A stretch of DNA of 34,654 bases from an uncultured Pelagibacteraceae bacterium (GTDB lineage: Bacteria; Pseudomonadota; Alphaproteobacteria; Pelagibacterales; Pelagibacteraceae), in contig CABWYI010000005.1 of assembly GCA_902509725.1 (NCBI GenBank), positions 1 to 34,654 of the forward strand, written 5' to 3'. Both the position numbers and the translations under genes were made by a program. Shown here one piece after another: positions 18,146 to 26,620 of the stretch. The notes beneath the pieces were generated by a model. It worked only from the letters and a program-made list of their open reading frames with translations, did no database searches and was not told the DNA's origin. Within the stretch, counting starts at the first letter, position 1. The number at the start of each line of letters is the position of its first letter.

Positions 18146-18934
18146 ATGTCAGCTGAAAAAAAACATGATTATCATTTAGTAGACCCAAGTCCTTGGCCCA
18201 TTTATGTTTCATTTTCTTGTTTAGTTTTAGCCTTAGGTTCAGTTTATTATCTTCATACTGATATATCATGGGGAATGTATCTTGGTTTTGCATTGTTAAT
18301 TTATGGGGCTTACATGTGGTTTAGAGATGTTGTAATAGAAGCTGAACATCAGGGACATCATACACCCGTAGTTCAAATTCATCATCGATATGGAATGACA
18401 TTATTTATCGCCTCAGAGGTTATGTTTTTTGTTGCTTGGTTCTGGGCTTATTTTGATGTAAGTCTTTTCCCAAATGAATTTGTTGGAAATGTTTGGCCAC
18501 CAAAGGATATTGAAACATTTGATCCCTGGGATATTCCATTAATCAATACATTAATTTTATTATTATCAGGAACGACAGTGACTTGGTCTCATCATGCTCT
18601 TTTAGAAGATGATAGAAAAGGATTTATACAAGGTTTATGGTTGACTGTTATTTTGGGATTTTGTTTTACTCTTCTACAAATTTATGAGTATCAGCACGCA
18701 TCATTTTCTTTTTCAGATCATATTTATGGATCAGTATTTTATATGGCAACAGGATTTCATGGATTTCATGTTCTTGTTGGAACCATATTTTTAGCTGTTT
18801 GTTTGTTAAGAGGTAAAAAAGGACATTTTAATAAAGATCATCATTTTGGTTTTGAGGCTGCAGCATGGTATTGGCACTTTGTAGATGTTGTATGGTTGTT
18901 CTTATTTGCAGCTATCTATATTTGGGGAAGTTAA
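18146..18934 (+). CDS. coxC: Cytochrome c oxidase subunit III
   Basis: Seven-helix core subunit that stabilises subunit I and its proton uptake. 262 residues. It opens with KKHDYHLVDPSPWPI, a typical start. MWFRDVVIEAEHQGHHT, the GMTLFIASEVMFFVAWFWAYF helix 3 region with its conserved glutamate, GTTVTWSHHALLE, and the C-terminal GFHGFHVLVGTIFL and FEAAAWYWHFVDVVWLFLF complete the family pattern. The stop lies close to the presumed start of surf1. Confidence 0.98.
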   Translation: MSAEKKHDYHLVDPSPWPIYVSFSCLVLALGSVYYLHTDISWGMYLGFALLIYGAYMWFRDVVIEAEHQGHHTPVVQIHHRYGMTLFIASEVMFFVAWFWAYFDVSLFPNEFVGNVWPPKDIETFDPWDIPLINTLILLLSGTTVTWSHHALLEDDRKGFIQGLWLTVILGFCFTLLQIYEYQHASFSFSDHIYGSVFYMATGFHGFHVLVGTIFLAVCLLRGKKGHFNKDHHFGFEAAAWYWHFVDVVWLFLFAAIYIWGS

Positions 18935-18944
18935 ATTTCGGTCT

Positions 18945-19598
18945 TTGAAACATAAGTTTTTATTTTCTGTTTTTACAATTTTCTTTGTACTTGTTTTTAT
19001 TACATTAGGCAGTTGGCAAATAATTAGATTAAATTGGAAAAATAATCTCATTTTAGAAATTGAAAAATCGTTAAAAAATCCTCCAGCAGAACTCACTAAA
19101 TCGAATAAAGAAAATTTTCTTAGAATAAAAACATCGGGCACCATTGATTTTAAAAAACAAATATATTTATATAATTTGAATGAGTCTGGTACACCAGGAT
19201 TTGAGGTTATTAATCCAATCATTATTAATGATGAAAATTATTTGATTAATCGTGGCTGGATACCGTTTGAAAAAAAAGATACTCAAGAGATTAATGTAAT
19301 TAATCAAAAAGATATTATTGGGACTTTGAAATTACAAAGTCGAAAAAATATTTTTAAACCAGATAATGATATTAAAGGGAATTACTGGTTCAGTTTAAAC
19401 AGAGAAGATATTTTTGATTTTACCGATAAAAAATTTTCAAAATATATAATTTATCTTGATGGAAGTTATCAGTTTCCTAGACCAAAAAAAATTACAGCTA
19501 ATATTTCTAATAATCATAAAAAATACGCAATGACATGGTTTTCATTAGCGATTTCAATTTTTTTGTTATATTTATATTTTAGAAAAAAGAATTATTAA
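18945..19598 (+). CDS. surf1: SURF1 family oxidase assembly protein
   Basis: Inner-membrane protein needed for heme A insertion into subunit I. About 217 residues with a helix at each end (LFSVFTIFFVLVFITLG and TWFSLAISIFLLYLYF) and a periplasmic domain between. LGSWQIIRLNWK, GTPGFEVINPI and INRGWIPF are SURF1 signatures. The start is uncertain: the frame contains an ATG at 18885, but that would overlap coxC by 50 nt and add a non-family N-terminus, so I take the TTG at 18945 just after the coxC stop. The stop shares one base with the thrC start (TAATG). Confidence 0.88.
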   Translation: MKHKFLFSVFTIFFVLVFITLGSWQIIRLNWKNNLILEIEKSLKNPPAELTKSNKENFLRIKTSGTIDFKKQIYLYNLNESGTPGFEVINPIIINDENYLINRGWIPFEKKDTQEINVINQKDIIGTLKLQSRKNIFKPDNDIKGNYWFSLNREDIFDFTDKKFSKYIIYLDGSYQFPRPKKITANISNNHKKYAMTWFSLAISIFLLYLYFRKKNY

Positions 19599-20971
19599 TG
19601 AATTATATTAGTACAAGAAATAATCAAAAAAACTTTACTTTTAAGGACGTTTTTCTCAAAGGTTTAGCAGATGATGGGGGGCTTTTTGTACCTAAATCAA
19701 TTGAACAATTTAAAAAAGAAGAATTAAACAATTTAAATGGTCTTAGTTACAATGACTTAGCGGTTGAAATAATTTATCCTTTTATAGGAGATTTTATGTC
19801 TAAAGACGAATTGATCAATATAATATCTAAATCATACTCAAATTTTAGATCTAACGATGTAGTGAAAATCTCTGGTTTAGGAAATTTAAAAGTTTTAGAA
19901 TTATTTCATGGTCCGACACTTGCCTTTAAAGATATCGCAATGCAATTAATAGGTAATTTCTATAAATACCATTTAAGAAGTGATCAAAAAAAAATTAATA
20001 TAATTGTGGCAACTTCAGGTGATACTGGTGCAGCTGCCATAGATGCTTTAAAAGGAACAAGTAACTTAAATATTTTTGTATTACACCCAAATAATAAAAT
20101 TTCACCAGTACAAAGAAAAATAATGACAATACATGAAGAGAGCAATGTATTTAATGTTGCAGTAGAGGGTAACTTTGACGATTGTCAAAACTTAGTAAAA
20201 GCAATGTTTAATGATGAGAAATTTTCTAAAGCAATTAATATGTCGGGTGTAAATTCAATTAACTGGGCAAGAATTATTGCTCAAACAGTTTATTATTTTT
20301 ATGCTTATTTTAAAGCTGGAAATGGTCAGCCTATATCTTTTTCTGTTCCAACTGGAAATTTTGGAGATATTTATGCCGGCTATTTAGCGAAAAAACTAGG
20401 CCTTCCAATTGATAAATTAATTGTAGCAACAAATAAAAATGACATACTTCATAGAGCAATATCTGAAGGAGACTATACTCAAAAGAAAGTTGAGGAAACA
20501 AATACTCCTAGTATGGATATACAGATAGCAAGTAATTTTGAAAGGCTTTTATACGATATAAAAGATTGCAACTCAGAACTTACAAAGAAAGTGATGAGTG
20601 AAATAAAAAACAATACATATAAAATTGATAAAAATGATTTAGATAAAATTAAAAAAAATTTTATATCTGAGATGCTTGATGAAAAAGAAACAATTGAAAT
20701 GATAAAGATAATTAATGATGAACATCAAATAGTAGTTGATCCTCATACTGCAGTTGGAATTGGTGCTGCAAGAAAATTAGAATTGAAAAAAAATTGTATT
20801 GTGTTATCAACTGCACATCCAAGTAAATTTCCACAAGCAATAGAGGATGCAATTTCAAAAACTGAAAATTTACCAGATAGTCTTAGTTATATTAACGACA
20901 GAAAAGAAAAATTTAAAGTTATTCCTAATGAAATAGAAAAAGTTAAAGAATATGTAATGAAATCAATATGA
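19598..20971 (+). CDS. thrC: Threonine synthase
   Basis: PLP enzyme that converts O-phosphohomoserine to threonine. 457 residues, the length of the proteobacterial/fungal-type enzyme. It begins MNYISTRNNQKNFTFKDV..LADDGGLFVP as usual, carries the PLP lysine in FHGPTLAFKDIAMQ, the phosphate-binding ATSGDTGAAAIDAL, NSINWARIIAQTVYYF, and SVPTGNFGDIYAGY. It shares a base with the surf1 stop and overlaps the peroxiredoxin start by 4 nt, so it appears attached to the oxidase operon. Its pathway partner thrB lies on the opposite strand 0.9 kb downstream. Confidence 0.97.
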   Translation: MNYISTRNNQKNFTFKDVFLKGLADDGGLFVPKSIEQFKKEELNNLNGLSYNDLAVEIIYPFIGDFMSKDELINIISKSYSNFRSNDVVKISGLGNLKVLELFHGPTLAFKDIAMQLIGNFYKYHLRSDQKKINIIVATSGDTGAAAIDALKGTSNLNIFVLHPNNKISPVQRKIMTIHEESNVFNVAVEGNFDDCQNLVKAMFNDEKFSKAINMSGVNSINWARIIAQTVYYFYAYFKAGNGQPISFSVPTGNFGDIYAGYLAKKLGLPIDKLIVATNKNDILHRAISEGDYTQKKVEETNTPSMDIQIASNFERLLYDIKDCNSELTKKVMSEIKNNTYKIDKNDLDKIKKNFISEMLDEKETIEMIKIINDEHQIVVDPHTAVGIGAARKLELKKNCIVLSTAHPSKFPQAIEDAISKTENLPDSLSYINDRKEKFKVIPNEIEKVKEYVMKSI

Positions 20972-21453
20972 AACTAAAAATAAAAGATCAAATACCAGAT
21001 ACAGAAATTTTCCACCTTGTAGATGGAGAGCCTCAAAAAAGTAAATTAAAAGAAATTCTTGGATATGATAAAATAATTTTATTTGGTTTGCCTGGAGCGT
21101 TTACATCAACATGTTCAAAGTTTCATCTTCCAGGATTTGTAGCAAATGCAGATAAAATAAAAGCGAAAGGAATAAAAAACATATACTGTTTATCGGCTAA
21201 TGACCCTTATGTTATGAATGCTTGGGGAGAGATTAATAACACTAAAAATAAAATTAAAATGTTATCTGATCCGTATTTATTATTTACAAAAGCGATTGGT
21301 GCTGAAGTTGATCGCAATTCAAAAGGAATGGGAATTAGATCTAATCGTTATGCAATGATTATTGAAAATTTATCAGTAGTAAATATTCAAGTTGAAAAAG
21401 AAACTAAGGAATGTGGTTTAACTTCAGCAGAAAGTTTATTAGATTACCTCTGA
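20968..21453 (+). CDS. Peroxiredoxin, Prx5 type
   Basis: Thiol peroxidase of the AhpC/TSA superfamily, PRDX5 branch; detoxifies hydrogen and alkyl peroxides. 161 residues. The peroxidatic cysteine is C49 in LPGAFTSTCSKFHLPGF, the Prx5 signature. CLSANDPYVMNAWG and the conserved arginine in GIRSNRYAMI follow, and a second cysteine late in the chain (KECGLTSAE) could act as resolving thiol or be buried. It is coupled to thrC by an ATGA overlap and converges on rnhA with a 10-nt overlap. Placement after the oxidase genes suits a respiratory peroxide source, which is inference. Confidence 0.94.
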   Translation: MKLKIKDQIPDTEIFHLVDGEPQKSKLKEILGYDKIILFGLPGAFTSTCSKFHLPGFVANADKIKAKGIKNIYCLSANDPYVMNAWGEINNTKNKIKMLSDPYLLFTKAIGAEVDRNSKGMGIRSNRYAMIIENLSVVNIQVEKETKECGLTSAESLLDYL

Positions 21454-21872
21454 TAATTCGCAGCATCTCTAGCAAGTAAATCTACTTCATTATTTAATTT
21501 ATCTTCTGAATGTGCTTTTACCCAATTCCAATTAATTTCAAATTCATTATTAAGAAAATCTAATTCTGTCCAAAGTTCTTTATTTTTAACCTCTTGTTTG
21601 TTTGCAGTTTTCCAGCCATTTTTTTTCCATTTATGAATCCATTCTGTTATTCCAGACTTTACATATTTAGAGTCTGTAAAAATTTCGACCTTGCTACTTT
21701 TTGGAATTTTTTTAAGAGCTTTTATAGGCGCTAATAATTCCATTTGATTATTTGTAGTATCTTTTTCACTTCCTTTTATTTCAGTTTTTTTTCCATCATT
21801 TAATATGATCGCCGCCCAACCACCTTTACCGGGATTTCCAATACACGAACCATCAGTATAAATTTTTATCAT
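21444..21872 (-). CDS. rnhA: Ribonuclease HI
   Basis: Cuts the RNA strand of RNA-DNA hybrids (R-loops, lagging-strand primers). 142 residues with the full active site: D7 in IYTDGSCIGNPG, E45 in NNQMELLAPI, D67 in IFTDSKYV, and D131 with H121 in KAHSEDKLNNEVDLLARDAA. The basic loop KWKKNGWKTANKQEVKN is the substrate-binding handle of E. coli-type RNase HI. It lies 3 bp downstream of thrB and its 3' end overlaps the convergent peroxiredoxin gene by 10 nt. Confidence 0.97.
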   Translation of the reverse strand: MIKIYTDGSCIGNPGKGGWAAIILNDGKKTEIKGSEKDTTNNQMELLAPIKALKKIPKSSKVEIFTDSKYVKSGITEWIHKWKKNGWKTANKQEVKNKELWTELDFLNNEFEINWNWVKAHSEDKLNNEVDLLARDAANYQR

Positions 21873-21875
21873 TAA

Positions 21876-22838
21876 TTATAAATAATCTTTATAGGTTTTT
21901 AATTTGTTATGCGTTACTAATTTTTGATAATATTCTCTAGGATTTTTGATTTTAATGAGCGCCGTTTTTGGTGTATTCGTATAATCGTAAAGCCTTGTAA
22001 GAAAATATCTTAAAGCGGCACCTCGACACAAAATATTCAATGAGTCCTTTTCTCTGCTTGAGAGCTTTCTTTTTGTTTCGTACCCCTTAATTAGATTCTT
22101 TACTTTTGTTTTATTAATATAAAACTTTGAATTGGCTTGATCAAAACATAATGCATTGATGCAAATTGCTATTTCATACATATAATAATCATTAGCAGCG
22201 AAGTAAAAATCAATTACTCCAGATAACTTATTATTTTTAAAAAAAATATTATCCATAAACAAGTCTCCATGAATAATTCCATTAGGCAGTTTTTTAGGCC
22301 AATTTTTTTTTATTTCTTGCAAGTTTATTTTTAGAAATTTTTCTAAGTTTTTAAAATCTCTTGATTTAAACTTAATTTTATTAAGTAATGGTTTTAGTTT
22401 TTTTATACCCATTGAATTATTTCTATAAAGTTTTATTTTTTTTGTAGATAAATGTATTTGGGCAACCGTTTTTCCAATGTCATAACAATTTTTATAACTT
22501 AAGTTTTTTTTATCTTTTCCACTCAAAAATGAAACAATACATGCAGTTTTATTTTTAAGTTTAAATAAGAATTGTCCATTTTTATTTTTTAAAGGTTTAG
22601 GGCAATCTATTTTTAGATTATTTAATTTATCCATCAATTTAATAAAAAAGGGTATTTCTTTTTTTAAAACTCTTTTTTCAAAAATCGTAAGAATAAATTT
22701 TTTATTTTTAGATGTTAATAAATAGTTGGTATTCTCAATCCCTTGCTTGATTCCTTTGAAACTTTTAAAATTTTCAACATTAAAAATTTTATTTATTAAG
22801 TATATATCCTTTTTACAAATCTTAGTGTAAACAGCCAT
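21876..22838 (-). CDS. thrB: Homoserine kinase (aminoglycoside phosphotransferase fold)
   Basis: Phosphorylates homoserine for threonine synthase. 320 residues of the APH/choline kinase-fold ThrB found in alphaproteobacteria, not the GHMP-fold enzyme. Marks are the N-terminal FKGIKQGIENTNYLLTS, the catalytic IHGDLFMDNIFF (Brenner motif), the metal-binding VIDFYFAANDYYMYEIAICIN, and the C-terminal RGAALRYFLTRLYD. Its ATG directly abuts the ispH stop. This lies in the same pathway as thrC, encoded on the opposite strand. Confidence 0.94.
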   Translation of the reverse strand: MAVYTKICKKDIYLINKIFNVENFKSFKGIKQGIENTNYLLTSKNKKFILTIFEKRVLKKEIPFFIKLMDKLNNLKIDCPKPLKNKNGQFLFKLKNKTACIVSFLSGKDKKNLSYKNCYDIGKTVAQIHLSTKKIKLYRNNSMGIKKLKPLLNKIKFKSRDFKNLEKFLKINLQEIKKNWPKKLPNGIIHGDLFMDNIFFKNNKLSGVIDFYFAANDYYMYEIAICINALCFDQANSKFYINKTKVKNLIKGYETKRKLSSREKDSLNILCRGAALRYFLTRLYDYTNTPKTALIKIKNPREYYQKLVTHNKLKTYKDYL

Positions 22839-23783
22839 TTAATTCAATTTTTTAGGAACTTTAAAAACAACGTCTTCTTTTATAATTTCAACTTCATCTA
22901 TTGTAACTTTAAATTTCTTTTTTAAATTTTCTATGAAATTTTCGACTAATATTTCTGGTGCTGAAGCCCCTGAAGATATTCCAATAGTATTAGAATTCTC
23001 TATAAGATCATAAGGTATTTCACTTTGTGAATGGATCAATCGAGAATTTAAGCATCCAGATTTTTTTGCAACCTCAACAAGTCTTACAGAATTAGATGAA
23101 TTTCTACTTCCAATTATAAAAAACATGTCACAATTTTTCGCAATATTCTTTACAGCCATTTGTCTATTGGTTGTTGCGTAACAAATATCCTCTTTATGTG
23201 GTTCTCGAATTTTTGGAAATCTTTTCTTTAAAATTTGAATAATATCTTTTGTATCATCAACAGATAAAGTTGTTTGAGTGACAAAAGCTAAATCTTTATT
23301 TATTTCAAATTCATAACTCTTTGCCTCGCTCTCATTTTGAATAAGATCAATTGATCCTTTTGGTAGTTGTCCCATTGTTCCAATTACTTCAGGATGGTTT
23401 TGATGACCAATTAAAATTAAATGATAACCTGCTTTATTTAAATTTTCAGCCTCTCTGTGAACCTTTGAAACAAGAGGACATGTGGCATCAACGTAAGTCA
23501 TTCTATAACTTTCAGCGTCTAGGGGAATTTGTTTTGGAACACCGTGAGCTGAAAAAATAACCGGTCTTGTTTTATCTTTAATTTCCTCTAACTCCTCAAC
23601 AAAAATTGCTCCTTTTTTTTTGAGATCATCTACTACAAATTTATTATGAACTATTTCATGTCTTACATAAACTGGAGTACCATATTTATTTAAAGCTTTT
23701 TCTACTATTTCAATTGCTCGTTCAACACCAGCACAAAACCCGCGTGGCGCAGACAATAAAATTTTAATTTCCTTGTTTTTCAT
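22839..23783 (-). CDS. ispH: 4-hydroxy-3-methylbut-2-enyl diphosphate reductase
   Basis: Fe-S enzyme that makes IPP and DMAPP in the last step of the MEP pathway, the precursors for carotenoids, quinones and undecaprenol. I use the ATG at 23783 (MKNKEIKILLSAPRGFC); a TTG nine bases upstream opens the frame but is less likely. The three cluster cysteines are C17 (PRGFCAGV), C102 (DATCPLV) and C201 (DICYATTNRQ). GHQNHPEVIGTMGQ, VTQTTLSVDDT, SRNSSNSVRLVE and GISSGASAPE are also conserved. It overlaps the 3' end of blh by 20 nt, directly behind the carotenoid genes that use its products. Confidence 0.97.
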   Translation of the reverse strand: MKNKEIKILLSAPRGFCAGVERAIEIVEKALNKYGTPVYVRHEIVHNKFVVDDLKKKGAIFVEELEEIKDKTRPVIFSAHGVPKQIPLDAESYRMTYVDATCPLVSKVHREAENLNKAGYHLILIGHQNHPEVIGTMGQLPKGSIDLIQNESEAKSYEFEINKDLAFVTQTTLSVDDTKDIIQILKKRFPKIREPHKEDICYATTNRQMAVKNIAKNCDMFFIIGSRNSSNSVRLVEVAKKSGCLNSRLIHSQSEIPYDLIENSNTIGISSGASAPEILVENFIENLKKKFKVTIDEVEIIKEDVVFKVPKKLN

Positions 23784-24708
23784 TTTTTTCAATTAAATAT
23801 TCGAGCAATATATGCGGAAAAGTTAAAGACGCCAAACCTATAAATATTAATTTAAGAATTGAACTATCAAAACTATAATTTTTATTCAAAAAATAAAGAC
23901 CAATTAAACAAAAAGTAGCAGTAAGTATAGTTAGTGGGAGAGCCTTTTTAATAAAAATTAAAAAACTATCAATTAAATTATTTTGATCTAATTCAAACAT
24001 TAAGGAGATACTGTGCCTTATCGAGTGAAGAAAGCAAAAATAAATTGTAAATGCTATTAATGGTGTAAAATAATAATTCACTATTAAAATTGAAAAATAA
24101 TCTAAAAATATTGTAAATTTTTTAATTTCAAATTTTTTAATAAATAAAAAAACACTAGATATTGTACTAAGAATTAGCCCAAAATATAAAATTTTATTAT
24201 TTTCAATAAAACTAAGATTTTGGTAAAAATTTTCATTTTCAATTAATAGAAATTTAAAAATAGTTACAGTGTCATCAAAATGAAAAAAAAGTGGCGCAAA
24301 AATAATTAACGAACCTTTTAAGAAGAAAAGTAATTGATTTAGATACGAATTTTCATCAATCAAAAATTGAGTATCCTCTTTTCCAAAATGAAACGAAGCA
24401 AAAATTAAAAAAATAATAAGTGTTATAGCGGGAAATATTATCCAAAAAATGATTATTGTAATTACCATTAAAAGATAAGAAAAATAAAAAATTGAAATAT
24501 TATCCAATTTAAAAATTCGAAGAAGTTTTTTTCCTTTTATATGATCCAAAGAACCATGTGACACTCCAATTATAAGGATTAATATTAAACAAATAAATGG
24601 CTGTATGGCTGAAATACTAGTTTTTAAAAATGGTAAAGAAAAAATATTACAAAATAGAAAGAAAATAAAAGAATGTTTAAAATTAATCTTTTTAATTTTA
24701 TTGTTCAT
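23764..24708 (-). CDS. blh: Beta-carotene 15,15'-dioxygenase, Brp/Blh family
   Basis: Integral membrane dioxygenase that cleaves beta-carotene into two molecules of retinal, the rhodopsin chromophore. 314 residues and about eight or nine hydrophobic helices. The family iron-site histidines are visible in GVSHGSLDHIKG, in SFHFGKEDTQF and in CFLHSIRHSISL, with a later FPHILLEY near the C-terminus. It is last of the crtI-crtB-crtY-blh block and 6 bp after crtY. Its presence implies a rhodopsin elsewhere in the genome, since none is in this window. Confidence 0.93.
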   Translation of the reverse strand: MNNKIKKINFKHSFIFFLFCNIFSLPFLKTSISAIQPFICLILILIIGVSHGSLDHIKGKKLLRIFKLDNISIFYFSYLLMVITIIIFWIIFPAITLIIFLIFASFHFGKEDTQFLIDENSYLNQLLFFLKGSLIIFAPLFFHFDDTVTIFKFLLIENENFYQNLSFIENNKILYFGLILSTISSVFLFIKKFEIKKFTIFLDYFSILIVNYYFTPLIAFTIYFCFLHSIRHSISLMFELDQNNLIDSFLIFIKKALPLTILTATFCLIGLYFLNKNYSFDSSILKLIFIGLASLTFPHILLEYLIEKNEKQGN

Positions 24709-24714
24709 TGCAAG

Positions 24715-25782
24715 TTAATAAAATAAAGCTTTTATAAAGGTCCATTTTGGCATTTTTAAAATCACACTTAAATCTTCTAAAAAATTACTTTTGTTTGATA
24801 AAAATTTTATAACAGTCTTTGGTGAAGCCTTAAACATTTTAAAGAATATACCTGGCATTTTTTCTGGATGTTTATCAAGAACACATAAAAAAATGTTGTC
24901 TAAAAACTTATATTTTTTATTTATTTCAAAATTTTTGATGCTTAGGATGTTCTCAATATTTTCTCTAATATATTTACTATGTTCCTGAATATTAAGAAAA
25001 GTATATCCAGTGCTTAATCTTGTCATTCCACCAGCAGTTCCAATATTAATCTTATTTTTTTCATTTTTATAGAATGGATAGAATAGAGGAATTGCCCCTT
25101 CTTCTTTGTAAGTAATTTTATAATTTTTAATTTTCAAATTCTTCTCAATATAATCATTGATTTGTCTGTCATAATCTTTTTGTGAGTTGTCATTCATTTT
25201 TGACAGCCAAGTTGTTTCCACTAGTGCCTTATTTTTTGATAAAGGTAATGTATAAAAAAAATGCACACTATCCCTTTGTTCACAATCAAAATCCATAAGA
25301 TTAAAAATTTCTTCATCAAAAAAATTATTTTTAGTCTCAATTTCTACACCACAAAAATGTTGCCACAGATTTTGAATTTTTTTTTCGATGTTTGGCACAC
25401 TGTTAAAAATAAATGAATTGTTTGAATTAATCCCCTCTAAGCTTTTTAAAAAGGAAATATTTTTATTATTTTTTAATTTAGTATTAATTTTTTCATAGAA
25501 TAGGCCACTATCAATGCTTTGGTATGGAAAATTTTTACATTCAACATATTTAGTTTTACCCGGTATGTTTATTGAAAAGTTTTCCCAATTCTTTATAACA
25601 CAGTCATCAAAATTGTGAGATTTTACTTTCCAAAAAGACCATGTTTTATCTCTTTTGTAATTTTTTCTAGGCTCAATAATTGCTAAAGTTTTATTATTTA
25701 ATTTATTATGAATTTCTAACTCATACGCAAGAGAGAGCCCTGCGCAGCCTCCTCCTATAATTATATAATCAAATTCTTTCAT
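24715..25782 (-). CDS. crtY: Lycopene beta-cyclase
   Basis: Cyclises both ends of lycopene to give beta-carotene. 355 residues with an N-terminal FAD/NAD-binding fold FDYIIIGGGCAGLSLAYELE, an EPRKNYKRDKTWSFW segment with the conserved R-x-K-x-WSFW element, FYTLPLSKNKALVETTW, EEGAIPLFYP and GTAGGMTRLSTGYTF, all typical of CrtY-type (not CrtL) cyclases. The start overlaps crtB by 14 nt. Together with blh it routes carotenoid to retinal. Confidence 0.95.
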   Translation of the reverse strand: MKEFDYIIIGGGCAGLSLAYELEIHNKLNNKTLAIIEPRKNYKRDKTWSFWKVKSHNFDDCVIKNWENFSINIPGKTKYVECKNFPYQSIDSGLFYEKINTKLKNNKNISFLKSLEGINSNNSFIFNSVPNIEKKIQNLWQHFCGVEIETKNNFFDEEIFNLMDFDCEQRDSVHFFYTLPLSKNKALVETTWLSKMNDNSQKDYDRQINDYIEKNLKIKNYKITYKEEGAIPLFYPFYKNEKNKINIGTAGGMTRLSTGYTFLNIQEHSKYIRENIENILSIKNFEINKKYKFLDNIFLCVLDKHPEKMPGIFFKMFKASPKTVIKFLSNKSNFLEDLSVILKMPKWTFIKALFY

Positions 25783-26620
25783 CCAAATTTATTTCCTTAT
25801 TAATAATTGAGTGGTTATGCTTAATCTCATTATCATCTTTATTTATTAATGATAATTTCATTAAATCATAAAACGAAAGGAAAGTTTCTAAAATTTTTTC
25901 CAGATTTGTCACATAAATTTTCCCACATTTTTTATAATTTTCAAAATTTTTTTTTTTTATAATCTTATATCCTATTTTTCGATAAATACGTCTTGCCACC
26001 AAAATACTAAACCTTAAATTTATAGGTATTTCTTTAATTGAGTAAAAAGAGCTATCATAAAAATCATCAGCTAATTTGATAGTTGACTCAATTTCATCAA
26101 AACTTTGACCAATATAGGATCTATTTTTTTTAGAATCCTCAATTACGTCTCTAGATATATTTGTTAGTTGCATAGCTATTCCAAGATCAATAGCAGACTT
26201 AAGAGAACTTTTTTTGGTTACTTTTAAAATTTTGGCCATCATCAAACCAACTGTGCCAGCCACTCGATATGAATAAATTAATAAATCTTTTTTTGAATTT
26301 AATTTAACTTTTTCTTTAATATCAGATTTGATACCATTAAATAAATCATTAACGACATTTAAAGAAATATTGAATTCATTAATTAAACTCCACATATTTT
26401 TAACAATAATATTATTAAAATTCTTTTGATTGAAATCTTTTTCAAGTTGTAAAAAATTTTTTTTTTTTTGTTCCAAGTTTTCGTCATTATCTGCGATATT
26501 GTCTACGATTCTGCAAAAATCGTATAAAGCAGAACATTTATTGTAAGTTTTCTTTGGCAAAAAGAAACCGGCCCAATTAAAAGATTTAGCATAAATAGAC
26601 AAAAAATTTTTATCAGACAT
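25769..26620 (-). CDS. crtB: Phytoene synthase
   Basis: Condenses two GGPP molecules into phytoene. 283 residues. The first aspartate-rich motif is YDFCRIVDNIADND and the second is GIAMQLTNISRDVIED, followed by KNRSYIG, all standard for trans-isoprenyl diphosphate head-to-head synthases of the CrtB branch. YAKSFNWAGFFLPKK at the N-terminus is the usual squalene/phytoene synthase opening. It shares one base with the crtI stop (TAATG). The GGPP synthase that feeds it is not in the window. Confidence 0.95.
   Translation of the reverse strand: MSDKNFLSIYAKSFNWAGFFLPKKTYNKCSALYDFCRIVDNIADNDENLEQKKKNFLQLEKDFNQKNFNNIIVKNMWSLINEFNISLNVVNDLFNGIKSDIKEKVKLNSKKDLLIYSYRVAGTVGLMMAKILKVTKKSSLKSAIDLGIAMQLTNISRDVIEDSKKNRSYIGQSFDEIESTIKLADDFYDSSFYSIKEIPINLRFSILVARRIYRKIGYKIIKKKNFENYKKCGKIYVTNLEKILETFLSFYDLMKLSLINKDDNEIKHNHSIINKEINLDERI

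Noticed and set aside
18885..18944. ATG at 18885 as the start of surf1
   Set aside because: It would overlap the conserved end of coxC by 50 nt and add twenty residues that do not look like a SURF1 N-terminus. The TTG at 18945 is preferred, though not proven.
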